This document shows positions 23,745-32,364 of a DNA stretch of 64,000 nucleotides, in pieces. Source of the stretch: Achromobacter anxifer (lineage in GTDB: Bacteria > Pseudomonadota > Gammaproteobacteria > Burkholderiales > Burkholderiaceae_B); assembly GCF_903652925.1 (NCBI RefSeq), contig NZ_CAHLAR010000005.1:124001-188000 (forward strand), in the 5' to 3' direction. How positions within the stretch are numbered: the first letter of the stretch is position 1; every line of letters begins with the position of its first letter. The notes under the pieces are model-generated. The model was not told the origin of the DNA. It saw only the letters and a program-made list of their open reading frames with translations, and did no database searches. A program made the translations under genes and the position numbers.

Positions 23745-25859
23745 TCAGTTCAATGCGTGCGATGACTCCGGCTCGTAGAGCTGGAGTGCGTCACCCGTCC
23801 GAGCCTTGACAGCCTGGTCCCAGCCCCGCTTCGACGTGCCGATGCGAACGCGCAGATTCAGCTTGAGCCAGGGATTCTCCAGCCTCGATGCCGCCGGATC
23901 GATGCGGCTCAGGATCGAATTGCCGGTATAGGGGTCCACGCCATTGAAGTGTTGGAGCACGTCGGGCAGCTCCGCCACCTTGCATCCAGCCATCCACGCC
24001 AGATCCTCTGCAACCAAGGGGTAAAACGTGGTGACAGCATTGATCGTCTTGGCGCCCGTGTAGGCACATACGGGCTCTTGCCGGTCGCTCAGTCCCGACA
24101 CCGCATACCCGTCCCACCAGCCGCTACGCGTCTGGTGCTCCTTGTATTCCTCGCGCGTTTTCGTATGCATGACTGCGACGTAGGTGGACCCTTCTGGGTC
24201 AACCTTGCCAGGCCAGCGCTCGAAGTCTTTGCTTTCCCGTGAAACGACGAGGGGGTGAGGTGTCCGGATGCTGGGACCGAAGGTTAGGGAGCCGGGCACC
24301 TTGCGCACAAACCCGCGGTGGCCTACGGCCTCGAGCAAGGTGGGAAGGTTCTGGCGTACCCGATCACGGAACCAAGCCAGGACCTCATCCTTGCGCTCCT
24401 CGAATTCCTTGTTTGCAGCCAGCTGCACCTGAGTCGCCCAGTTATAACGCGCCAGCCAGACCCGATCATCGTCGAGTTGTTGCTTCGTGCCAAAAGCGGT
24501 TGTTTTCAGCTGATGGAGGCGAGCCATCGAAGTTTCGACTTCCCGCCGATCGAAGTGCCCCAGTTTGGCAAGTGCTGCCCCGGTATGGGAGTTCACGGCG
24601 CCGTCCTTACCCAGCAAGAACACTTCGGCGTTGCCCGACAGCAGGTTGATCGATTCTTCCGAGGCCTGGTCCCCGTAGCGCTCCATCATCCAGATGTTGG
24701 GGTGATCGGGCGTCTTGCCCAGCGCGCCGGCCAGATCACTGGTGTCGCTTTGCTTGACGGCTTCGACAGTCAGCGGCGTCAACCCCAGCGTCTGGTGGAC
24801 CACCGCAGGCAGTCCAGCTGCCTTCGCGGCCGTCAGCAGCGCCGCTTCGTGCTTGACCATCTCGCCTGTGTAGGACAACTCCGGCGCCCGGAAATCATGG
24901 CGCCAGAACTTCTCCACGATCAGCTCGAACATCATGAGCGTCCAGACGAGGCTTTCGGGGTTGAGCTCGGAGATTGCCTGCATAGGGAGGGCTTCGGTCT
25001 GGCGGGCGGCCAGCGAGCGGCATTTGCTGACCTCATCGATGTAGAGCTGGGTGCCGTCTTCACTGACCTTGATGTTCATCAGGTCGTAAGGGAACCAGTT
25101 GCGCGCCATTCGACGCTCCAGGGTTCTTTCCGGCCGGCGCGACATCATATTCTGCAACGGATGTGTGACCGGCTCGATGTCCGAGAGCACGAAGATTCGG
25201 CCTCCATTGCGGATTGCGAACGCAAAATAGGAAGAATAGGAGTCGGGCTCGCGGATGAGGTTCAACGACACGCCGGCAGGGAGCCGGATCGTGTTCTCCA
25301 GCAGCGAGTTGATGTTCCACCAGGCGTGCACCACCTTCGCATAGACGGGAGTTAATCCCGCTTCCTCCGGCGCGCCATCCAGAAACTGGTCGACCCTGAG
25401 CTTTTCGATCGAGCGAAGGGCATCACGGCGCAGATAAGCCAGCTGGGCGGGGTCCGCGAGCAGCGCCTGGACCTCAGCACGGTTGAGTGCGTCGTAGTGG
25501 TGAAGGGCGCGCTCCAGCTGGCCTTTGAATGCTTCATGCGCTTCCGAGATCAACGGACTCTCCACGAGGGAGAGGATTTCCCGCGGCAGATCGAGCTGCT
25601 GAGCCAGCTCGGGCTTTCGCAGCAGGTCCAGGAACGTGAAGCTCTTGCTGGCCACGGTCGATTCGGTGAAGTGTCGCAGGAGCAGGACGGCCGTCACGCC
25701 AGATGGGTCCAAGGACAATGCCTCGTCCAGGTCCTCCAGCTGGCGCCGAGCGTCAAACTCGTCCAGGCGGAACGTGCCCGTAGTCTTCGACCGGGACACG
25801 CCCACCAGTTTCTCGTACAAGCTGACGCCGCGGGACAGGAGATTGAGGATTTCGCTCAT
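23745..25859 (-). CDS. Large protein of unknown function
   Basis: 704 aa, mixed alpha/beta, no signal peptide or membrane segment, no nucleotide-binding motif that I can identify. Clear coding character and GC-rich codon use. Notable parts are LPAGVSLNLIREPDSYSSYF, a central helical third, and a C-terminal stretch with CAYTGAKTINAVTTFYPL and MAGCKVAELPDVLQHF. It converges with the gene ending at 23728 with only 16 bp between. It is one of the largest genes outside tra, so it likely matters to the element. Confidence 0.85.
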   Translation of the reverse strand: MSEILNLLSRGVSLYEKLVGVSRSKTTGTFRLDEFDARRQLEDLDEALSLDPSGVTAVLLLRHFTESTVASKSFTFLDLLRKPELAQQLDLPREILSLVESPLISEAHEAFKGQLERALHHYDALNRAEVQALLADPAQLAYLRRDALRSIEKLRVDQFLDGAPEEAGLTPVYAKVVHAWWNINSLLENTIRLPAGVSLNLIREPDSYSSYFAFAIRNGGRIFVLSDIEPVTHPLQNMMSRRPERTLERRMARNWFPYDLMNIKVSEDGTQLYIDEVSKCRSLAARQTEALPMQAISELNPESLVWTLMMFELIVEKFWRHDFRAPELSYTGEMVKHEAALLTAAKAAGLPAVVHQTLGLTPLTVEAVKQSDTSDLAGALGKTPDHPNIWMMERYGDQASEESINLLSGNAEVFLLGKDGAVNSHTGAALAKLGHFDRREVETSMARLHQLKTTAFGTKQQLDDDRVWLARYNWATQVQLAANKEFEERKDEVLAWFRDRVRQNLPTLLEAVGHRGFVRKVPGSLTFGPSIRTPHPLVVSRESKDFERWPGKVDPEGSTYVAVMHTKTREEYKEHQTRSGWWDGYAVSGLSDRQEPVCAYTGAKTINAVTTFYPLVAEDLAWMAGCKVAELPDVLQHFNGVDPYTGNSILSRIDPAASRLENPWLKLNLRVRIGTSKRGWDQAVKARTGDALQLYEPESSHALN

Positions 25860-25957
25860 GGCAGGTACTTCACTTTAAACGCGCAATGGACTAACGAGTT
25901 GAATGGCCTATTCCGGATGAGTCCGTGTGGACGTGGACGAGGCCGTGTAGGGTTCTG

Positions 25958-26272
25958 CTAGCACCACCCAAAATGGCCGGTCACAACGCGCATCTGCGCA
26001 TAGACCGCGTCGTCGTAGTCATCCCAGGCATCTGGATCTTGGGCCCGGTCAGCGACGGGACGCAACGGCATTGGCAGCCCCCAAGTTTCGATGACGATTT
26101 GCTCAATTCTCTTACCGTCACTGGCTTGCAGATCTTTGCTGCCTCCGCTGTCGATATCGGAGTCCCGGTACGGCTCCATCAGCACCGTGAGCAACTCCTT
26201 GTCGAGCTTCCCAAGGTTGTATGCCCCTACCACAGTGGACTCGAAAATCGCGTAACCCTTGTTCCATCCCAT
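25958..26272 (-). CDS. Hypothetical protein
   Basis: 104 aa, acidic, starting MGWNKGYAIFESTVVGAYNL. No family recognised. It lies 98 bases upstream of the 704-aa gene on the same strand and downstream of the SbcD-like gene, so it could be part of a longer minus-strand transcript. Confidence 0.65.
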   Translation of the reverse strand: MGWNKGYAIFESTVVGAYNLGKLDKELLTVLMEPYRDSDIDSGGSKDLQASDGKRIEQIVIETWGLPMPLRPVADRAQDPDAWDDYDDAVYAQMRVVTGHFGWC

Positions 26273-26365
26273 TTAGGTACTCCGTTACCGGGCTCTTTCA
26301 ACCGAAATTTGCTTGTATGGCCTTGATTAGCGCAGTGCGATCGACATCGTTTTCGGCCAACCCGG

Positions 26366-27367
26366 TTACGCGGCCGCTGCTTCTTGCTCTTCCACCACTT
26401 CGGCCACGAGGCCTTTCAGGTAGCGCTGGAGATTGTCAGGGCTGTCGAAGATCTCGAAGTAGCGCTGCATCTCCTCGAGCAGGACGGCGCCGTCCGTGGT
26501 TCGCTCGGCTTCCAGCGAATCCTCGCCAGCGCGCAGGCGCGCAGCGAAGTGAGAAAGGCGCAGCCCCTTGGGCAGGCTTTCCTTGAGCGTGCGGGCATCG
26601 GCCGCGTAGGCTTCCTTGCCGGTGAGGTCGAAAACGTTGTCGGCCACAACCAGGGGGATAGCCTCCAGGGTCAGGCCATACTCCGGCGCCCAGGCCGACA
26701 CCACCGGCTTGTGGTTGCGCAAATCCACCGAAGGGCGGGTAATGCTGCCTGGATTGTGGTTGGCGGTCCGACCCTTGAGCACCATAGGTGCCGGCGTATG
26801 CATGTGGCCGTTCACCAGGATGTCGCAGTTCTCGATCTCTTTCAGGAAGTGGCAGCCAGGGTAGGGGCCGCGGAAGTCCAGATCGTGGTGCGTGATCATA
26901 ATATTGCGCGCGCCCGGGCCATCCACGAAGTCGGGGATGTTGTAGCCCGCAGGCGTAGCCCACAGGTTCACCTTCGTGCCGGCGATATCCAGCGTAGCGA
27001 CGAGGCCCGGCTTGTCTACCAGGTGCAAGACGCCACCTTGCTCCAAGAGCTTGCAGGCGTCCTTTTCCGTGTAGAGGGTCTCGGTATGGTCATGAGAGCC
27101 ACCCAGCAGGATCATGCGCTCGCGAAGCGGCCGCAGGACGTCCATCATGCGCACCAGCAGCGTCAGATCGTTCTCGCGCGGACGATGAAACAGGTCGCCC
27201 AGGCACACGGCGAGCAGATTGCGCTCGAGGGCGATATTCACCGACTGGCGCAACTTGTCCAGGCTGGCCTCGGCATAGTCATCGATGCGGCGGGCCGGCG
27301 CGCGGCTGGTGCTATGCACGTCGCCGATGAAGAGAATGCCGTCATAGCCGGTGAAATGCTTAACCAT
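26366..27367 (-). CDS. SbcD/Mre11-like metallophosphoesterase
   Basis: 333-aa nuclease-type calcineurin phosphoesterase. Metal-binding motifs appear in canonical order: GDVH (residues 14-17), GDLFHR, GSHDH, THHD and NGHMHTP. The start overlaps the SbcC-like stop by 8 bp, so the nuclease and ATPase are made together, as in SbcCD/Mre11-Rad50 and phage gp47/gp46. It likely processes DNA ends or hairpins. It is about 70 residues shorter than E. coli SbcD, and a capping domain is only partly evident. Confidence 0.88.
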   Translation of the reverse strand: MVKHFTGYDGILFIGDVHSTSRAPARRIDDYAEASLDKLRQSVNIALERNLLAVCLGDLFHRPRENDLTLLVRMMDVLRPLRERMILLGGSHDHTETLYTEKDACKLLEQGGVLHLVDKPGLVATLDIAGTKVNLWATPAGYNIPDFVDGPGARNIMITHHDLDFRGPYPGCHFLKEIENCDILVNGHMHTPAPMVLKGRTANHNPGSITRPSVDLRNHKPVVSAWAPEYGLTLEAIPLVVADNVFDLTGKEAYAADARTLKESLPKGLRLSHFAARLRAGEDSLEAERTTDGAVLLEEMQRYFEIFDSPDNLQRYLKGLVAEVVEEQEAAAA

Positions 27368-29501
27368 GTTGATGTCCGTCGAAAGCGTGGTGGCACAGGG
27401 GGCAAACGCCCAGTTCGCTCTTCAGCAGCTTCAGCTCAGAGTCGGCACTTGCGTGTTCCGCTTGGAGCAGCGCCTCGTCGCCTTGCAGCTTCGTGATCGT
27501 GTCCTGCCCCTTGGCGAGCGTCATCCCGATTTGGCGCAACGGGGTGGTGTTGCACAACTGCGGTGCTGCCGGAATCTCACCAAGAAGCACGGCGATTTTA
27601 GATTTCTGACCGTTGCAAAGATGCCCAATGACCATCGACAGCTCTCGGGTATCTTGGAGCGTTGGGGTACGAGGCACATCGCCCGGCATGGGCAGGTGAG
27701 CCTTGCCCGCCGTGCTGGCGAGGATCGCGATGGCTTTCTCCAGGGGAGCCGTCGTCGTGACCTTGGGGGCGCTCGGCGGGAATGTCAGATCGGGCAATCG
27801 GGCCTTGCCTTCGTTGGCGGCCAGGAGCGTAATCGTTCGCAGCATCGGCGCCGTGTCGGCGAGCCTCGGAACCAGGATCGATTGGTCGAGCTCCCCGCCA
27901 TAGACGATGCTCAGGCGGGCCCTGCCTTGAAGTGAGCCAAGCCGACTGACCACCGAGCGCATACCGTTCAGCTTCACCGCTGTGGCCATTGCGTCCGTCA
28001 GCATTCCACCCAGGATCTCTGCAAGCCCGGTCAGGCTGGCCAGTGGAGCAAGTACTGTCAGCGTGCGGTTGACCTCGTTCAGCTCGACCTCTTCGCGCTT
28101 GATCAGCTCCTTATCGCGGCGCATCGACAGGCGATGCTTCTCGATGACAGACTGGAGCGTGCCGGATTCCTTGCCAATGGACAGCAGGCGCGCGCGACGC
28201 GATGCCGGCTCGTTCAGGAGGAATACCGGCTCCTTTTGGTGGCGCAGCTGTACGTCCATGCCGTCCACGCGCTCGATGCGCAAGGCCTCACGGATGAACC
28301 CGGGCACGCTATTGCGGTTTTCCTGCGCGGCTTCATTGGTTTGAATGCCGTCCACGTAACGCCGATACACAACCTTCGGCGAACCCTTGCGATTGCGAAC
28401 CATCTCCAGCATCACGCCATTTTCCAGGCCGAGGCGCACGACTGCTGCTTCGGCACCATGACGGATCTGGGAGTCATCGGATTCGCCGTACGCCATGGCG
28501 CGCAGGGCCGTGAAGAGGAGCGTGCTCTTGCCGCTGTTGACGCCGCCCGTCACCACATTGAGGCCAGCGGAGAGGTTCAGGCGCGTCTTGATGTGGCGGC
28601 GCATGTTCTCCAGCTCAATCCAGCGCAGGCCCGGCATGGATTCCTCCCAGGAGCGCGCACCACTGAGGTTCTCGATGAAGGCATATCCCTTCGTCAACGC
28701 ATTCTGTTCTTCGTCGCCCTCATGGGCGGGACGGTAACGGACCTCGATGTGGCCCTTGCCGGCGGCGGCCGGCACCCACACCACATACGCGCATTCCGTC
28801 GGATCGCCGACGTAGCGCAGAGGCGCGCCCATGCGATCTGCGAAGGCCTTCAGGTCATAGTCGACGCGCACGTTCTGGATATGGGCGCCGTCATCCATCA
28901 GGCTCACATCATTGTGCGACACCATGAGGGTCTGGCAGCCAGGCTGAAGCACGCCGGCAACCTCGCGCGGATTCGACACCTCCGCGATCACACGGGTGAA
29001 GGCGGGGACGTTGGTCGACTTCAACCAGCAATCCGGCTCATCCAGCAGCATCAGCTGCCGGTTGCGGGTCCGATACAGGGCGGAGAAGCCCAGGGCCGTC
29101 ACCACGACGTTCGTCATACCGCCACCATTGCCATGGTAGATGTCTTCGAGGTCGCCACCGTTGTCCAGCAGGATGTCGAGCGCCGGCGCACCGCGCTCGG
29201 TACCAAGCTCCAGGCGAATCTTGCCTTCGTTGGGCACAACGTCCTCCACGAAGTCAGTCAGCAGCTCCTCGAACTCACCCACCGCCTTGGCATGGGCCTT
29301 CTCTTGGAGGTACTCGAGCGCGGACGTCGCCTGCGGAGCCATCTCGAGGCGAGCCTTCGCCAGCGACACGCTGCGGGCCAGCTTGGCTTGGCGCGCGCTC
29401 AGCTCCCGCGACTGCCCTTGCAGCGCGGCTGTGCGCATCTTCAGCCCTTCGAACCGACGATCGAGACGATCCACGTCAATGCTGGACATGGTGACTGTCA
29501 T
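27360..29501 (-). CDS. Circularly permuted SbcC/Rad50-like ATPase
   Basis: 713 aa in one open frame. Elements are in permuted order: short helical start (10-70); C-lobe with signature-like GNGGGMTN (124-131), Walker B LMLLDEPD (150-157) and H-loop LMVSHND (192-198); then N-lobe with Walker A GGVNSGKST (319-327) and Q-loop-like VQLRHQKEPVFLL (417-429); then a helical arm with about four 33-residue repeats (PxLxDTxPL...GKAxLP) at about 540-680; then CPLCHH (700-705), a zinc-hook CxxC, at the C-terminus. In Rad50/SbcC the N-lobe comes first and the hook is central. It overlaps both operon neighbours. Confidence 0.88.
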   Translation of the reverse strand: MTVTMSSIDVDRLDRRFEGLKMRTAALQGQSRELSARQAKLARSVSLAKARLEMAPQATSALEYLQEKAHAKAVGEFEELLTDFVEDVVPNEGKIRLELGTERGAPALDILLDNGGDLEDIYHGNGGGMTNVVVTALGFSALYRTRNRQLMLLDEPDCWLKSTNVPAFTRVIAEVSNPREVAGVLQPGCQTLMVSHNDVSLMDDGAHIQNVRVDYDLKAFADRMGAPLRYVGDPTECAYVVWVPAAAGKGHIEVRYRPAHEGDEEQNALTKGYAFIENLSGARSWEESMPGLRWIELENMRRHIKTRLNLSAGLNVVTGGVNSGKSTLLFTALRAMAYGESDDSQIRHGAEAAVVRLGLENGVMLEMVRNRKGSPKVVYRRYVDGIQTNEAAQENRNSVPGFIREALRIERVDGMDVQLRHQKEPVFLLNEPASRRARLLSIGKESGTLQSVIEKHRLSMRRDKELIKREEVELNEVNRTLTVLAPLASLTGLAEILGGMLTDAMATAVKLNGMRSVVSRLGSLQGRARLSIVYGGELDQSILVPRLADTAPMLRTITLLAANEGKARLPDLTFPPSAPKVTTTAPLEKAIAILASTAGKAHLPMPGDVPRTPTLQDTRELSMVIGHLCNGQKSKIAVLLGEIPAAPQLCNTTPLRQIGMTLAKGQDTITKLQGDEALLQAEHASADSELKLLKSELGVCPLCHHAFDGHQHG

Positions 29502-29938
29502 CAGATATCCATCGAATCGTGGAAGGTAGCAGCCATTGCGGGAGCAGGGGAGGCTGCAACCACCGGCGCGGCAGGATCCGCCGACTTGCGGCCGAGTTCA
29601 AGCAGCATCTCATTGAGGGCTTCAGGGTCCGACAACGCACGCTCCATGCGCGTGACCAGCGCCTCGTATGTGTCCAAGGCAGTGATGAACTCAGCCACGG
29701 CCGAGGCATTGGCATCCTCGGCGGCACGCAGTTGCGCGCGCAGCTCATCCAGGTCTGCCGTACCGTAGGCCGCCTTGGCGTCGTTGACGGCCTGCTCGTA
29801 CTGCTGGCGGGCCGACTCGAGCTGAACCTGCACGGCATTGCGGCGCTTGTTGAGGTCTTCGATGCGGCGGTTTTGCTGCTCGAACAGCGCCATGGTCTTC
29901 GAAGCGGGAGTTGTCTGAGTTTGGGCGGTGGCGGTCAT
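29501..29938 (-). CDS. Coiled-coil protein in SbcCD-like operon
   Basis: 145 aa, mostly helical: MALFEQQNRRIEDLNKRR and QLESARQQYEQAVNDAK are heptad-like, followed by a Pro/Ala-rich tail. First gene of the three-gene minus-strand operon and overlapping the ATPase gene by one base. It could supply the coiled-coil strand that the permuted ATPase lacks, or be a scaffold. No family recognised. Confidence 0.75.
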   Translation of the reverse strand: MTATAQTQTTPASKTMALFEQQNRRIEDLNKRRNAVQVQLESARQQYEQAVNDAKAAYGTADLDELRAQLRAAEDANASAVAEFITALDTYEALVTRMERALSDPEALNEMLLELGRKSADPAAPVVAASPAPAMAATFHDSMDI

Positions 29939-29966
29939 TGTGTGAAGTTGTAGGAAGCGATGATTT

Positions 29967-29974
29967 GATTATAC
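29967..29974 (-). promoter_or_regulatory. Putative -10 for SbcCD-like operon
   Basis: Minus strand reads CAGTATAATC about 30 bases before the ATG at 29938, a near-consensus TATAAT in an AT-rich patch between divergent operons. Confidence 0.5.
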
Positions 29975-30037
29975 TGTAGTTTAGCGCATTGTGCACTTAT
30001 CTAAGCAACGAGGCAGACAAAATACTTACTTATTTTA

Positions 30038-30071
30038 TTGCCATATATTTGTTTCTTGATATACTTTTGAC
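30038..30071 (+). promoter_or_regulatory. recJ promoter TTGCCA-N16-TATACT, 6 nt before ATG
   Basis: -35 at 30038-30043 and -10 at 30060-30065. TTTGAC follows, then ATG at 30072, so transcription should begin on the start codon. No ribosome site is present. Confidence 0.65.
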
Positions 30072-31862
30072 ATGACAGCCGCCCGCCCCTTGACCATTGA
30101 ACCCCGCCGCTATCCCGCTTCCAGTGCCTACGCGCTCACACGAGAAGGTGTGCCACCTCTTCTGGCCCGGGTACTCGCCGGTCGCGGCCTCACCTCTCAG
30201 ACGGAACTGGGCTACAGCCTCGGCGTGCTGGCGCACCACAGTGCTTTGCTGGGCGCGCAGGCGGCTGCGAGCTATATCGCGGATGCCATTGCGGACGGCC
30301 GCCGCTTCGTGGTCATCGCCGACTACGACTGCGACGGGGCGACTGCCTGCGCGGTTGCCGTGCGCGGCCTGCGGGCATTCGGCGCCAATGCGCAGTACGT
30401 GGTGCCCGATCGGATGATCCACGGCTACGGCCTCACACCCAGCGTCGTTGCCCTGGCTTGCGAGCGATATCCTGATGTGGATACGCTGATTACGGTAGAC
30501 AACGGCGTCGCCAGCCACGCCGGGGTGCAAGCCGCGGTTGACCGTGGCCTGGATGTTCTGGTGACCGATCACCACCTTCCCGCAAAAGGAAAACCGCTCC
30601 CGCCGGCGCGCGTCATTGTCGATCCATCCCAGCCGGGTTGCCCTTTCCCGTCGAAGGCGCTCGCCGGGGTGGGTGTGATCTGGTACGTCCTGTGGGCATT
30701 GCAGGACGAGTTCCGTGCGCGCGGACTGGCCCCAGCCACGCCCGGGTTCAAGGTAAGCCAGCTGCTGTCGCTGGTCGCCGTAGGCACGGTCGCCGACGTT
30801 GTCCCTCTGGACATGAACAACCGCGCCCTGGTCCATGCGGGCCTGGCTCGCATCAAGGAGGGGAATTCCTATCCTGGCATCGAAGCGCTCGCCGCCAACG
30901 GCTTCCCTGGTCAGCCACTGCGGCCGGAACGTACCGACCTGACGAAGCTCGTGACGTCGGATATCGCTTTCGGCATCGGGCCGCGGATCAATGCGGCGGG
31001 CAGGCTCGAAACCATGGATATTGGCATCGAGTGTCTGACCACAGACGATCCGAAGCGCGCTCTTGCGCTTGCGCAGGAGCTGGCCGAGATCAACCAAACC
31101 CGTAAAGACATCGAGCACGAAACCGTACTCGAGGCGGTAGCGCAGGCTGAAGCGCTCATTGCCTCCTCCTACGGCGCCAGCGCGGGTGCGGAGCGCCGCA
31201 CGCTTTGCGTGCACTCCCCGGACTGGCACGCGGGCGTCATCGGCATCGTGGCAGGCCGGATCAAGGAAAAGCGGTACCGTCCAACCTTCGTTATCACGAC
31301 CGATCCCGACTCTGGAGAAATGAAGGGGTCTGGCCGTTCGATCCCGGGATTCAACCTGAAGGACGCCCTGGATCAGGTCGACAAAGAGCATCCTGGTCTG
31401 ATGGTGAAGTTCGGCGGCCACGCAATGGCGGCGGGGCTGACGCTGCGCCCAGGCGGATTCGAGACTTTCAGGGACGCGTTCGAAGCCGAGGCCCGGCGCA
31501 CCCTGCCGGCCGAACTGCTCGATCAACAGGTGGAATATGACGGGTCCTTGACGGGGTCACAGCTGCGTCCCGCCACCGCGCACGAACTCCGGGGGCCCGC
31601 GTGGGGCCAAATGTTCCCCGAGCCTTCCTTTTGCGACGAATTCCGCGTCCTCGAGTCCAAGATCGGAGGCGCCCGCAAAGACCAGCTGGCCATGGTGGTG
31701 GAGCGAGACGGGGTAGAACTCAAGGCGGTTCGTTTCCGACATGAAGGCACGGTGCCTGAAATCGGTAGCACAGTTCGCCTGGTCTACAAGCTTCAGCTCA
31801 AGGCCGACAAGCAGGGCAATGACGCCGTTTCGCTCCTGTTGGACCACGTCCTTTCGGCTTGA
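30072..31862 (+). CDS. recJ: RecJ-type single-strand exonuclease
   Basis: DHH/DHHA1 5'-3' ssDNA exonuclease used in recombination and mismatch repair. It has 596 aa, close to chromosomal RecJ (about 577). Motifs: ADYDCDGATACAV (I), TVDNGVASH (II), VTDHHLP (III), and the downstream GPRINAAGRL and KFGGHAMAAG of the DHHA1 part. Divergent from the SbcCD-like operon. Predicted to be translated from a leaderless mRNA. A plasmid copy is additional to the usual chromosomal gene. Confidence 0.95.
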   Translation: MTAARPLTIEPRRYPASSAYALTREGVPPLLARVLAGRGLTSQTELGYSLGVLAHHSALLGAQAAASYIADAIADGRRFVVIADYDCDGATACAVAVRGLRAFGANAQYVVPDRMIHGYGLTPSVVALACERYPDVDTLITVDNGVASHAGVQAAVDRGLDVLVTDHHLPAKGKPLPPARVIVDPSQPGCPFPSKALAGVGVIWYVLWALQDEFRARGLAPATPGFKVSQLLSLVAVGTVADVVPLDMNNRALVHAGLARIKEGNSYPGIEALAANGFPGQPLRPERTDLTKLVTSDIAFGIGPRINAAGRLETMDIGIECLTTDDPKRALALAQELAEINQTRKDIEHETVLEAVAQAEALIASSYGASAGAERRTLCVHSPDWHAGVIGIVAGRIKEKRYRPTFVITTDPDSGEMKGSGRSIPGFNLKDALDQVDKEHPGLMVKFGGHAMAAGLTLRPGGFETFRDAFEAEARRTLPAELLDQQVEYDGSLTGSQLRPATAHELRGPAWGQMFPEPSFCDEFRVLESKIGGARKDQLAMVVERDGVELKAVRFRHEGTVPEIGSTVRLVYKLQLKADKQGNDAVSLLLDHVLSA

Positions 31863-31901
31863 AACCCGCATCAGCATTGCGTTTCTAGTAGGAACGCGCA
31901 C

Positions 31902-31907
31902 CTATAC
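31902..31907 (+). promoter_or_regulatory. CTATAC promoter/leader
   Basis: CTATACAGGGGGTCTTGC; AGGGGG at 31908-31913 can pair with CCCCCT (31944-31949) just after the ribosome site AAGGAG, so initiation could be structured. Confidence 0.5.
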
Positions 31908-31950
31908 AGGGGGTCTTGCTGCCGTTTTTGTGATCATAAGGAGCCCCCTA

Positions 31951-32292
31951 ATGAAGACCCACGCCATTCGTCCCGGTTTGGACACGCCCGTGCTCCGGTT
32001 CACGCCGGAATTCGAGACGCTCCTGTTACAGGTTCATCCGGTGGCATGCCGCACTCTGGTGCTGTTATTGGTCCACGGTCTCCAGGCCCAGGTCGAGGAC
32101 GGTCAGTGCAAGCGCCTGTTTGCCGGCAAGTTGGCGCCAGAAGGGGATTACAGCGCGCCCGCGTGCGCCCAATGGATTTTGCACCTCGCGTGTCGCCGGC
32201 ATGTTGGCGGTTCTCTATCGGACTATCTGCGACATCTGGACGAGGGAGCGCAGCGCATCTTCAGCCCGCCCAAACAAAAAGACACCATATAA
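31951..32292 (+). CDS. Hypothetical protein
   Basis: 113 aa beginning MKTHAIRPGLDTPVLRF. ATG 31951 is chosen because AAGGAG lies 8 bases upstream. Helical, with several cysteines (VACRTLVLL, GQCKRLF, APACAQWILHLACRR). No family recognised. Monocistronic between recJ and rdgC. Confidence 0.7.
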   Translation: MKTHAIRPGLDTPVLRFTPEFETLLLQVHPVACRTLVLLLVHGLQAQVEDGQCKRLFAGKLAPEGDYSAPACAQWILHLACRRHVGGSLSDYLRHLDEGAQRIFSPPKQKDTI

Positions 32293-32303
32293 AACTCGGA
32301 ATA

Positions 32304-32331
32304 TTGCGTTTTGCACGTTTGTAGGTATACT
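32304..32331 (+). promoter_or_regulatory. rdgC promoter TTGCGT-N16-TATACT
   Basis: TTGCGT at 32304-32309 and TATACT at 32326-32331. It shares CACGTTT before the -10 with the SPFH-gene promoter. Confidence 0.65.
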
Positions 32332-32364
32332 ACAGTCCTCCGATTCAACGAAGTAAGGTACACC

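Noticed and set aside
27360-29501. Possibility that the SbcC-like gene is two genes fused by a sequencing error
   Set aside because: The frame is continuous, both neighbours overlap at its true ends, and no internal ribosome site is visible at the junction near residue 290; still noted as the main alternative.
28134-29768. 544-codon plus-strand frame across the SbcC-like gene
   Set aside because: The minus strand has Walker A, Walker B and zinc-hook motifs; the plus frame has none.
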